Part shown: positions 1 to 8,769 of the stretch, piece by piece | Position numbering within the stretch: the stretch's first letter is position 1 | Layout: each line of letters opens with the position of its first letter | Assembly (NCBI GenBank): GCA_900618425.1 | Contig: UZAN01041041.1 | Location: 36,611 to 59,524 of the forward strand | Direction: 5' to 3' | DNA: 22,914 nucleotides | Source: Echinostoma caproni | Taxonomy: Eukaryota > Platyhelminthes > Trematoda > Plagiorchiida > Echinostomatidae | Notes under the pieces: model-generated | The model's database searches: none | The model's input: the letters and a program-made list of their open reading frames with translations, nothing else | Told to the model about the DNA's origin: nothing | Translations under genes and position numbers: made by a program

Positions 1-842
1 TAGCATCGACTTAAACGGCAGATTAGGTCTACTGAAAATCGAATTTCACACGGTGTTTACGTTTAACTTTGACACGCATGAAGTGAGACGGTGAATCGAT
101 TTCTTGCCCAATAGTGGTCAAGTGGTTCGATTTGAGAGAATTTCACGTGGATCATGCGAATCCAAAGGGAATTATCACTCTGGTTGACTGTTGACAGAGT
201 ATTGAATCGGTGCGAAATCCCGGCCACTTTCCTCTGCCTAATACAGTTCGCAAAGTTTTTGATCCAAGCCTCGTCATCACGTCTATCGAATATTATGAAA
301 GATTGTTCAGCTTTAGCCTGGAACTATGTGACACGTTATTATTATTATTAAAAATTATAATTATTTTCAATGTCCCAACTTTGAATTAGACCGTATATTA
401 CCGCACTTGATCGTTCAGTTTCGCTCTACACCCAACCAAAATGTTTTATGCGAAAATGCCATTTTCCCAAACCCTGTTAAATTTAGAAGTGTGTACACAT
501 AACATGTTACACTCGTGTATTGTTGCAAACAACTATCCAGTTCTGAGTGTTGCTGCCATTCAGTTTCGACTAAAACAGAGTTACAAATAAATCGATATCC
601 GCTTTGTGCTACCACGCTTACTCTCGCCGATCATTCATGTCTTGCGTGGCTTTAGAATATCCAATTTTTGAAGTAGTTAATCGGATCCTTTAAACAAAAA
701 GATATGCGAACGTGTTCTAAATCAAATAATGCACAATGAGACATAAGACATTCTGAGTTTGAACGCGATCAAATGAATCCGAACTACAGGTAAATGAAAC
801 TTAGAGACACGAAGTCGAGTAACAGCGTGCAATGCATCTATA
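1..842. other. No gene seen; unassigned DNA
   Basis: No open frame here exceeds about 66 codons, and none resembles a known family. A short ATT run lies at 337-350, followed by AT-rich sequence. I see no tRNA-like boxes and no splice-bounded coding block. The stretch may be intron, intergenic DNA or very old repeat. Confidence 0.5.
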
Positions 843-1021
843 AGCGATGGAAATATTTGTGATGACCGACATAGAGCACTGGACAGCTGTATCATCCTGT
901 TTGGGGTTAGTCAGTAGTGCATACGTTTTGTGTCCTTGTCAGGACTCGAACCGCGAACATTCCGGCTGAGACTTCAAATCATTACCTCTGAGCTACACAG
1001 TTGATGGTTACCAACTTGTAT
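843..1021 (-). mobile_element. tRNA-derived SINE with hammerhead domain, left (inverted) copy
   Basis: Read on the minus strand, this copy starts in a tRNA-like head. Its A-box-like segment (TGTAGCTCAGAGG, within 980-997) matches the D-arm region of real tRNAs. Its B box GGTTCGAGTCC lies at 942-952. Both are internal RNA polymerase III promoter elements. A decayed hammerhead follows at 876-920, then a 3' part shared with the other copies (about 843-870). This order, pol III head then hammerhead, is that of the schistosome SM-alpha SINE. The copy is nonautonomous and would depend on a LINE reverse transcriptase. It overlaps its inverted partner at the 5' end. Boundaries are good to about 10 bp, and no target-site duplication was identified. 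Confidence 0.72.
876..920 (-). ncRNA. Degenerate type I hammerhead ribozyme, left SINE copy
   Basis: On the minus strand the order is stem I strand GCACTA, core CTGACTA (908-914; the active form is CTGANGA), a stem II region, GATA (890-893; normally GAAA), a palindromic three-pair stem III CAG/CTG, then GTC (882-884) and the closing stem I strand CAGTGC (876-881). The helices are still readable. Core changes at essential positions in both conserved boxes should abolish self-cleavage, so this is a ribozyme fossil. Confidence 0.6.
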
Positions 1022-1185
1022 AACTCAAGCGTAAGGGTTTGAAGTACCGACTTGAATGTTCGCGGTTCGAGTCCTGACAGGGCACGAAAAGTATGTACTG
1101 TTGTCGAGTCCAAAGCAGGACGAGACAGCTGTCCCGGTGCTCTTTGTCGGCTATCACAAATATTTCTATCGCAATTAAATGCATT
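1000..1185 (+). mobile_element. tRNA-derived SINE with hammerhead domain, right copy
   Basis: This plus-strand copy is an inverted duplicate of the element at 843-1021. The two share a near-palindromic 5' end at about 1000-1018. The A box (about 1017-1034) is eroded. The B box GGTTCGAGTCC (1064-1074) is intact, preceded by AATGTTCGC as in the other copies. A hammerhead relic follows at 1095-1140, then the shared 3' tail through TCACAAATATTTC to about 1185. Small open frames crossing this region on both strands are by-products of the repeat, not genes. Confidence 0.7.
1095..1140 (+). ncRNA. Degenerate hammerhead ribozyme, right SINE copy
   Basis: Stem II GTCC/GGAC (1108-1111 with 1118-1121) is intact. 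So is the palindromic stem III CAG/CTG (1126-1131), followed by the cleavage triplet GTC ending at 1133. The first core box reads TTGTCGA instead of CTGANGA, and the second reads GAGA (1122-1125) instead of GAAA. Stem I is partly kept (GTACTG against CCGGTGC). The core changes predict that it is inactive. Confidence 0.6.
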
Positions 1186-2557
1186 CAACTCTCTTAGGAG
1201 TACAATATACCCCCCTTCCACCCACACAGATTGGACTCAAAATCTTTCAACCTGATCATATATTCACTCCATGGAATTTATTTGTGCAAAGAGGGACGTT
1301 TAGAAAGTACCGTAATACACGGTAAAAAAATAAGAGGATAAATCAGCATCACCCAGTCACCTTCCATACGGCTACTATTAGATTACGGGTGTCCATACTG
1401 TTTCACATAAAGCAAGCAATTGACTTTCAGTCGAAATTTATTTTATCAGAAAGGAATTCATAGTGAATTGTTTTCCACATTGTGGTCTTCGTTATACAGC
1501 TATCACGTTTTCTGTCTTTCCCATTTCGGATGTAACTTCCACGTAGAATGTTGATAAAAATTTAACAGTAGCTCGACAACTTTAAGTACCTACAAATTTC
1601 CCAAAGGTTTCTGGCTCACTTGCTTGTGAAGCACTAGAAAGTCCTATATTCGGTTGGATTTCCTCGTCAAAAACAACGCTTACCAGCAAAACTGATATAC
1701 ATTGCGCTATACTGAACGGGTGATGAGCTCGTTTCTCGCTCTTTGTTATCAACTAATTCCTCTTTAGTCTTGGATCCTCGAATGTTGTTGCATGGGCTGA
1801 CGCTCACCGCCAAGTTGTGTTGGAAATTAACAGTCGGTTTCCCTACACTGAAAGTATACTGCTGATCCTAATATTTGTACAATGTAGGAACGCCAGCTAG
1901 TCAGTATGGATAGCTTTTCACTTGAAACTTCTGGGAGTTGATCGTTAAACATTCTTGAGCGATTACTCCTGTAACAAGCATTGAAATTACCTTCTCCGGT
2001 TGTCGGTAGTTGCCTTATGCCAGCATTAAGTAAACATTCTTAAATAGCAATTTCTCCTTCTTTGAAGTGACCATGATTCAATGCCGACTCGAAATTCCCT
2101 GTTGTACGTCCTTTTTACGGTCATGTAAACTTACGAGTTTCCCCTTGCCCCGGATGGCGATTCTATCGTCCACACGGAACTCCAATGCAGCCTAAGAATC
2201 TCCAATTGATCACCAGGACTAGAGAATCTTTCCAACTGACCGTCTCAACCAAAGTTATAGAAGATTCAAATTGTTGTACTGTGAAAGTTACACTGATCAT
2301 ACTGATTACGCTGGCAATTTTAGCGATTGCAGATGTCAATGAATCGCACAAATAACTGAGCACCAAAACAGTCGCACACTACGCAAACGCGGGATTCTTG
2401 AATATCAGCTGATACAATTTATCGAGGGATTCTGATAGTATTCCGTCAAACACCTACATCGATGTGATTTGTTTATATAGCAGAATGACTTACAAGCTAA
2501 GTGTAGCAGTATTTTAAGATGCGTTTTTCGTTGACATGCTTAGGTGTATCACCCACT
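1186..2557. other. No gene seen; unassigned DNA
   Basis: No recognisable coding region. A 67-codon minus-strand frame at 2163-2366 has a hydrophobic stretch but no homology I recognise and no convincing splice context. No further tRNA-like boxes were found. Confidence 0.5.
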
Positions 2558-3015
2558 GGTGGTGGGGCAGTGGTTTAGTCGCTATTACAGGCGTGCTTTG
2601 GACTCTACGGTCCGAGGTTCGAGTTAGGAATCACGTATCAGAAATCACGGATGCCACGTAAGCACTGAGTCACACTGGGCACTTGTGCAATGGTATTACA
2701 CGTAATCGAGAATCAGAGAAAAGGTCATAGCAGTAGCAGTTCATTTATTGAGGTTTATTTAATATACACAAAAGAAGTTCATTAGACATCCAAGGCTCTG
2801 CCAATCGCTTGCTAGTATTTCTGGAGTCGTACAGCTTCTGTCTGGGCCGCACGGTTTCTGATTGGCTGGTACAATCGGCCTATGATTCGTAGTCTAGAAG
2901 CTGTAACGCGCAGGCACTTTGCTATCTTCATCTGGGAAGCCGAAATCATCAAATTTGACCGGAAACTGTAACGTGTCGCCCCGTGATTTGCGTAATCCCG
3001 TAAGCTAGGATCATT
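2558..3015 (+). mobile_element. tRNA-headed SINE, second family, copy 1
   Basis: The head has tRNA-like boxes: GCAGTGGTTTAGTCG (about 2567-2581) as box A and GGTTCGAGTTA (2616-2626) as box B. The body continues through AATCACGGATGCC and GCAGTAGCAGTTCATTTATTG to a 3' half containing ACAGCTTCTGTCTGG. This body is clearly related, in the same orientation, to 12620-13015, which marks it as a dispersed repeat. The 3' half holds a 9-bp inverted repeat: ACAGCTTCT at 2831-2839 pairs with AGAAGCTGT at 2896-2904. No poly-A tail or clear target-site duplication was recognised, so the 3' end is approximate. No hammerhead was seen in this family. Confidence 0.65.
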
Positions 3016-3602
3016 ACGTATAACCATTTGAGACTGGGACAGTGTGTTCGCCCGGATGGAGCGAACGTTCATTAGGATTATGCTTTACAGGGTGGCACCG
3101 CAATAGCACAGTACAAATCGGTTCATTCGTTCAAGGATTGTTACCTAATCGCAGTATTTGCCAAGACGTCTCAGTGATTGTCATTGGTACCCACGGGCCC
3201 ATTAAGTTAAAGGTTCTAAATCTGTCATCAGTAGACATATATGTTGGTATACAGATGTAGCTGTTTTAGACAAACTTCGTACTAGGCCGATTGTTTCGGG
3301 TATCTTATACAGTTTTCCAGCCTAAAACTCATTCAAAGCTTAGTTTTCCGGTTACCTTAAGCCGATAGCAGGTCTTCGTATGAGTATGAGGTTCATTCTA
3401 TTCTCATTACAATAAGCTGTATAACTAAAAGATAGGGATTTTACTCGACCTGGCTATCTGGCTCTGCGTAGATCCCAGCCCAAGGTAGCCAATCACATTT
3501 GAGAGCAGAAATGCAAACCCCAAGTTTTTTAATAGTGTTTTTTTGCCCACACTTTTGTTTGTCAGATTAAAGGTTTTCATGCTGAGATTGTGAAAAGTTC
3601 AG
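3016..3602. other. No gene seen; unassigned DNA
   Basis: Only short open frames without recognisable similarity. No promoter-like boxes or repeats were identified. Confidence 0.45.
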
Positions 3603-3690
3603 TAGCCTAGTTGGGATTCGAAACAATCCATGGACGACGCTAACGCTGTTTTGCAACGCACATTCTACCAGCTGAGCTACGTCATTGTTT
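3603..3690 (-). pseudogene. tRNA-like relic or SINE head
   Basis: On the minus strand TAGCTCAGCTGG (3668-3679) is a perfect box A. It is followed about 45 nt later by GTTTCGAATCCC (3613-3624), a near-canonical box B. The T arm is recognisable (GGATT/AATCC) but its loop is one base short. The anticodon stem is imperfect around a TTGCAAA loop, and the two ends do not form an acceptor stem. It is therefore a tRNA pseudogene or the head of a SINE whose body I could not match elsewhere in this window, not a functional tRNA. Confidence 0.6.
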
Positions 3691-6600
3691 GCAGGATTAT
3701 GATTTTTAAAATAGGACATCAAAAAGAGAAGACATGACAGTTCGAAAGAGAGATCATTGTGCTCATCACTAACCGATAGTACTTTAACCTAGTCACAAAT
3801 ATCTACTCCTGTCACAATACACTGTGCATGCAATCAGTAGTGATCGGAGTTAACCGATAACGCATTGAAGAAATCTTTATCCGAAAGTTTTCCACAAATA
3901 TTTCCAGAGCTATATAGACTGCTCACCTATAATTGCATCACATCGCACGACTCCTCTTCATCCAGAATCAAGCATAAGATACAACTAACTGGCTTGTGTC
4001 CCCCGGGACCAAAGGTTCAAGGTTCAAACCCCACAATTTCTACCCAAATTTGGTCGGAGGAGGGAGCGGATAGCTTCACCGTCACCACATCCTTCTGTTC
4101 ACGGATCGAATCAACGGTTTCTAAAACAGTACGGTTAATTATCTGGATGATGGGAAACACTGGCTTCACAGTTCACTTTACCCAGTTGTATAAAATAAAA
4201 GCTAATAATCGTTTTCTTAGTTGGTGAAATAGCTAAGCGACATCTCGCAATCATCATGTTTTTGTCATGAATCCAATCGGTTATTGTTCAATTGAGTTGG
4301 ATGGGCTAGGTTGATTGCCAGATAATAATAATAATATTGATAATAACAAGAGTTTTTTTGAACAAGGTTCTCGGGAATAGCCCAAAGAAGCCTCAGCTGA
4401 CGAGATTCAGAGTGCTAAACACAGTCGTTTTAGGGATAATTGAATTGTGCGAATACGTTGACCCCAGTGGATGATGGAAACCGAGGTTGCAACTGACAGT
4501 CGGATCGTGAGCGTACTTTCCGCTTGAACATCGAGCAACTGATCTAAATTGTCCGTACACGAGTTAGCATTATATATATCGATACCAGTGAAGTGCGATT
4601 GATGGATGTCCCATGGAAGTAACAATTCTGAGCATACCCGTCCCCCGGGTTAGAGAGCGCCCACCTCTGTAAGCCAACTCAAAGGTAATCTATCAATTCC
4701 ATTGTGGATTGGGGGATACTTTTGTAGGTAGAACAAAAAGGCAATTACGTAATCAGGTTTTAGAACACATTCTGAACTAGGTTTAATGCAAGGTTACCAA
4801 GTCAAAGTTCACAGCCGGTAATTGGTAAGAATCATACTTACAAAACACCAAGCTCATCGATTGCCAAGCCCTTGTTGATGACGCAAAACCTGGTTGATCG
4901 CGAGAAAGAATTTCCAGTGATTTTCATTAATGATAACGCCAGAATTCTCAAGATCGTCGAGGCGATTGCAATCAACCGATGAAAACCAATTCTGTGTCAA
5001 CAAAAAGACTTGTTCATCACTTTGGCTCTACCTTGGCAACGCTTCTTCCATTTACAATTTTTTATTTTGTAATCCATTACCAAACCCTATAAAAGCAATT
5101 TATTCGTCTGCAGTAGGCACCAGTTGAGATGCAGCGAAATCGTCCAAGACATAAATTGCACAATGTTTCCATGCTGTCTACTCTTTTCAAACTCTGATCA
5201 CACCGGAAAAACAGGCTTAAACTGTTCCATCGTCTTTTGTCTACCCAGAAGAGGACACGACTCTAGGAGTAAATCAATATGTTCCTAGATGAATTTTGTA
5301 ATCGATGACGTAGTGGAAGGAGACAACCTTGACAAGAACTCACACATCGGCTATCGCGAGTTTTCAGCTCCGAGGAAGTCAATCGGGTTGTGAAGCCACG
5401 AGCGTTTAGAGAAATCATTGTGATCACATTGGATCACTGCCCCCGCCTTGCGTCTTACGCAGAACCAAGTACTGCAACTATCTACCTTTGGTTTACATTA
5501 TTCGGAGAACTATTTTCCCCTGTTTATCTCATTTTCATATCAACGGATATGCAACATGTTAGTGATCGACCAGGGTTAACACAAAATATACATTCAACAA
5601 TAGTTGAATTCTTTTCGTTTCAATCGATAAAAATAAATTTTCAATTTCCTTTGCAGTGTATCACATTTATTCAGGCAGTTTTAACGAGAGAAAAAAACTC
5701 AGAACCGCGATCAATCAAACGCTGATAGAGCGTTCGAAAAAGTAGTAAAGTTGAGCGGTGATCAAGTTCACAGTTTGGTGATTGACTTGTGCAGACTTTG
5801 TTAGCTTTTGACGATGAAACTTAGCGAACCAAATAAAAACGGTGAATATTTAGGCCCCCTAAAAGTTTACGATGTCGAAGTTAGATCTGACGGATTCTGA
5901 TCCCGAGGCAATAAACCATCTGTAGCGGATCGAGGTTTATAGATGACTGGGGAGAATTGTATAAGGGCCGGATCAATTTCGCAGTTCTTTTCGACCAGCA
6001 AGAATATCGATCCGGCAATTCTCTCTCAAATCATTCTCGTGCTTGTACTTTTTCAGAGTGAATTTTACCCACAATATCTTCGTTTGCTTTTCAGATAGCT
6101 AGTTTGTAATGAATCGGCTGAGACGAAGCATAGCGATGGTTCCATGACGTCATTCAGGAATCAGGTTCATCCAACATCCGAAAGCTCGACACCAAAACCG
6201 AATCTCCACGGCTTCATGAGTAGGGTACATATAATCAGGGTTAGAATATTCCATGAAGTGTTTAAAACAGCCGAAAGTGTGAAATAAATTCATACAAGTT
6301 CGGCTGAAAGGTGATGAAAAAATCGATTAAAGGAATCCAATGTATTTTGCTGGTTGGTTGTTAACAGTTAGACTAAAAATCGCGATCCTGAAAGCGTATT
6401 ACATTAATCAGGGGTTATGAGACTCATAACAATCACCCAACCCCGGTCCCTTTCACGTCAGATACCGCAGTAGATTGCTACTTAAAATATCCACTGATAA
6501 ACCTCAAAGTAGTCACTTTAGACAAATGATTTCCCTGTGATCATTCTCTACTAACACTAAAGCAGCATCGGAATCAGAACTTATCCTCAGCTTGTGCCGG

Positions 6601-6830
6601 CCCGAAAATTACTTGACCGATCGGGTCAATTTATCAGTCGGTCGGATGGTAAAGTCGCACCAAGGGACTCGGTGCTTGTCCGGCTAACTCGAGCGATAAG
6701 CCACACCTTGTCTACAACCACAGGCCCGGTGAATTTCGACTTTTACAGCAGGTGTGTCATTACCACACGTATGGACTGGACGTGGAAACAAGAGCATCAC
6801 AAAATTACTATCCACATAGCAACATGGCAA
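3691..6830. other. No gene seen; long unassigned stretch
   Basis: About 3.1 kb without a recognisable gene. Open frames of 120 codons (3865-4227, plus) and 111 codons (5390-5725, plus) have no domain I recognise, no convincing splice frame and irregular composition, so I do not call them. Minor structures are an ATA run at 4322-4335, a doubled GGTTCAA motif near 4014 that resembles a B box without a clear A box, and an imperfect inverted repeat around GCCGGATCAAT (about 5968) and ATCGATCCGGC (about 6005). Confidence 0.45.
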
Positions 6831-6914
6831 CTTAAATTGATAGTGTGACACCTCCAATGGATATTGTGACATCTTAATTTGATATTTGGACATCCTAAAC
6901 TGATGCTGTCACAT
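6831..6914. repeat. 21-bp minisatellite, four units
   Basis: Four consecutive units begin at 6831, 6852, 6873 and 6894, each exactly 21 bp, with a general form like TTAAATTGATATTGTGACAT. A partial fifth unit starts at 6915. The units differ by several substitutions but have no length change, so the array is old. Because 21 is a multiple of three, any open frame across it encodes a seven-residue repeat. The minus-strand frame shows this as xSxYxxx units. Confidence 0.8.
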
Positions 6915-7209
6915 CTTAAATTGCAAAAAAGTATAGTTCACGAGATTTTTCAGAATGCCACTGTTGAGAATTTTCATACAGTCTGCACTTGATGTCACGT
7001 AATTTCGATCGGCTTATCGTCTTTCGCATACTTTTCTCATCTATAACTTTTATCGACGGGAACAATTTTCTGAATGAATTCAGACTATCAAGCTTGGATT
7101 GGCCCATTCGATTATTCAGAGGCACCAAGCGCACTCTTGATGGTCTTGGGTGTGGGTTTTACTCATTGGAAGATCGTTAATTCCCCACAAGGTAAATGGA
7201 TTCAAAAGC

Positions 7210-7320
7210 AATCGAAATTTTTGCGATGATCGACAAAGAACCGTACCCAAGACTCTCAAGAGTGCCTAGTGGGCTAAGCCAAGCTTGATATTCTGAATTG
7301 ATAGCCATTCGCACAAAGCG
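7210..7320 (-). mobile_element. Internally deleted ribozyme-SINE fragment, inverted
   Basis: The minus strand from 7248 to about 7210 (TCTTTGTCGATCATCGCAAA and onward) matches the 3' tail of the ribozyme SINE. At the other end TGATAGCCA (7299-7307) is the inverted form of TGGCTATCA (7322-7330), the 5' end of the neighbouring copy. The tRNA boxes and hammerhead expected between them are missing or unrecognisable, so the copy seems to have lost roughly 60 bp or more. It mirrors the left copy of the pair at 843-1185. Confidence 0.5.
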
Positions 7321-7505
7321 TTGGCTATCACCCATGTAGCTCTGGGATAAGAGTTTGAAGCCCCAGACCCAATGTTCGCGGTTCGGATCCTGACGGGGGC
7401 AAAAAAGTAGGCACTGCTGACGAGTCCCAAAAAGGACGAAAGAACTGTACAGTACTCTTTATCGATCATGGCAACACATTTCCATCGTTTCTGAATGAAC
7501 TTTAA
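7320..7505 (+). mobile_element. tRNA-derived SINE with conserved hammerhead core
   Basis: The tRNA-like head has box A-like GTAGCTCTGGGATAAGAG (7336-7353) and box B GGTTCGGATCC (7380-7390). It is preceded by AATGTTCGC exactly as in the copies near 1 kb. A short linker with an A run leads into the hammerhead domain at 7411-7455, then the family 3' tail to about 7505. It is the best-preserved copy here in the catalytic core. Transcription would be by RNA polymerase III from the internal boxes, and mobilisation in trans by a LINE. The small frames across it are incidental. Confidence 0.75.
7411..7455 (+). ncRNA. Type I hammerhead ribozyme motif, core intact
   Basis: Stem I 5' strand GCACTG (7411-7416) is followed by the invariant core CTGACGA (7417-7423). 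Stem II is GTCC/GGAC (7424-7427 with 7434-7437) around a CAAAAA loop, followed by invariant GAAA (7438-7441). By alignment with the 1-kb copies, cleavage would fall after GTA (7447-7449), which fits the NUH rule. The closing strand CAGTAC (7450-7455) pairs with stem I at five of six positions. Stem III is the weak point: GAA/CTG keeps only one pair, where the other copies have CAG/CTG. The core closely resembles that of the schistosome SM-alpha hammerhead. Activity as a monomer is doubtful. Confidence 0.75.
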
Positions 7506-8252
7506 ATATCCTGAAATGTTCATTTGCATATTGACACTATCTTTCCATATATGTTTATCTGCAATGTATCCGTATATCTGCACGTACAAGTCGGTCTTTT
7601 ACGATATGTTCGCTCTGTCATTGATCTGGATAGAATGAGTGCAAGAAACCATCTTCAGGTTCCGTTGAATAATCACCTGATTCGAAGAACTGGGAGATAG
7701 AGAGGAAGTGTTCTGAACTGTAACGATGTTCGAAGTAGGCTCATGAGAGAAATGAGGTCGTAGATCGACCGCGTACAAGCGAAAGGCTCTGTGAATATTG
7801 CTCAGAGCAGGTAGCATGTGCAAATGATTCGAAAATATGTCCGATCAACGCGCTGGACGTCATCTACAAATGCTGTTCTTATCATCGCCCATTGTCGATC
7901 GCCGACTGTGTAGTGCCAGAATGAGGACCTCAGCTGCAAACGAGTAGGTTTACTCTGTATGTCCCCTCGGGATCCCGGAGATCAATATCCGTCGTAGAAG
8001 ACTGTCAATAAAAATAGCTGATCGATGGTATTCCACACTGATTGGAAAAGATGATGAGTATAGTTTTATGCTTTAATTTTCATCTGTTCTCTGAACTAAG
8101 CGAGTTATTAACGAATATTTTTATCCATAGATAAGAAGGTGATATATTTAGGAGGCAATTGTGTGTTGTAGCCTTAGTGATCCGTGAAATGAATGATACT
8201 TTAGGGGAATTATTCTCTTTCAATTACACATTTTGTGTGTTTTTCTCTTTAG
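7506..8252. other. No gene seen; unassigned DNA
   Basis: Only short open frames without similarity I recognise. It leads into a pyrimidine-rich splice-acceptor-like tract ending at 8252. Confidence 0.4.
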
Positions 8253-8427
8253 CTGTTCCTTTAGTGTTGTTTTCAAACTGTTCACCAAGTCCGCTATCGA
8301 TTTGGCAATGGATGGTTTTATCTTGTGGTTTTAATCAAACCGATTCAGTCAGTTTTGCTCATTGCTGCACTTCACCGTGTGTTAGCTCTATCATTACCTA
8401 TCATTTCACAACAGGGTCAAGTAGAAG
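8253..8427 (+). CDS. Candidate internal exon, product unknown
   Basis: A T-rich tract ending in TTTTTCTCTTTAG gives a good acceptor just before 8253. A 175-nt block open in one frame runs to AGAAG|GTGACT, a moderate donor. It would encode about 58 residues (start VPLVLFSNCSPSP) rich in Ser and Cys. I recognise no domain. A second frame further on is also open and hydrophobic (VLLIAALHRVLALSLP), so the coding frame is not certain. No matching exons were found nearby. This may be chance. Confidence 0.15.
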
Positions 8428-8727
8428 GTGACTCGACTTATCGATCCAAACTCGTTCAGCAATTTTATTTGATGATCATTAACCACGTTTCCTTCATTTC
8501 TCAAAACAATCTGATCACAGCAGTATGCAATGCGGGAAATTTTTCCATTCAAATATTGACAAATTAACTCTTAACAATCCCAAAAACTCCTAACAATCCG
8601 CCTATCAGCAGTTCGCATCCTATAAGTGGATTACCTTAACGCTGTCTAGCACCCGGTATAAATATCTATGGAAATTTCATGGTAACCCATTGGCGCGCAT
8701 TACAACTAGTTGAAAAACTCGTCACTT

Positions 8728-8769
8728 TACTATACTATGCTATGCTATTCTATGCTGTACTATACTATA
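8728..8769. repeat. Pentanucleotide microsatellite (CTATA/CTATG)
   Basis: An imperfect five-base array alternating ACTAT and GCTAT units over about 42 bp. It lies between unrelated unique-looking sequences. Confidence 0.8.

Noticed and set aside
982..1255. Open frames on both strands near 1 kb
   Set aside because: They are shadows of the inverted ribozyme SINE pair.
2812..3072. 86-codon minus-strand open frame
   Set aside because: It lies within the second-family SINE body and is antisense to it.
3603..3690. Functional tRNA gene
   Set aside because: The acceptor stem does not pair and the T loop is one base short.
4005..4040. Doubled GGTTCAA motif resembling a B box
   Set aside because: No A box at the expected distance and no second copy of the surrounding sequence.
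3865..4227. 120-codon plus-strand open frame
   Set aside because: No recognisable domain and no splice or promoter context. Its length is possible by chance in this composition.
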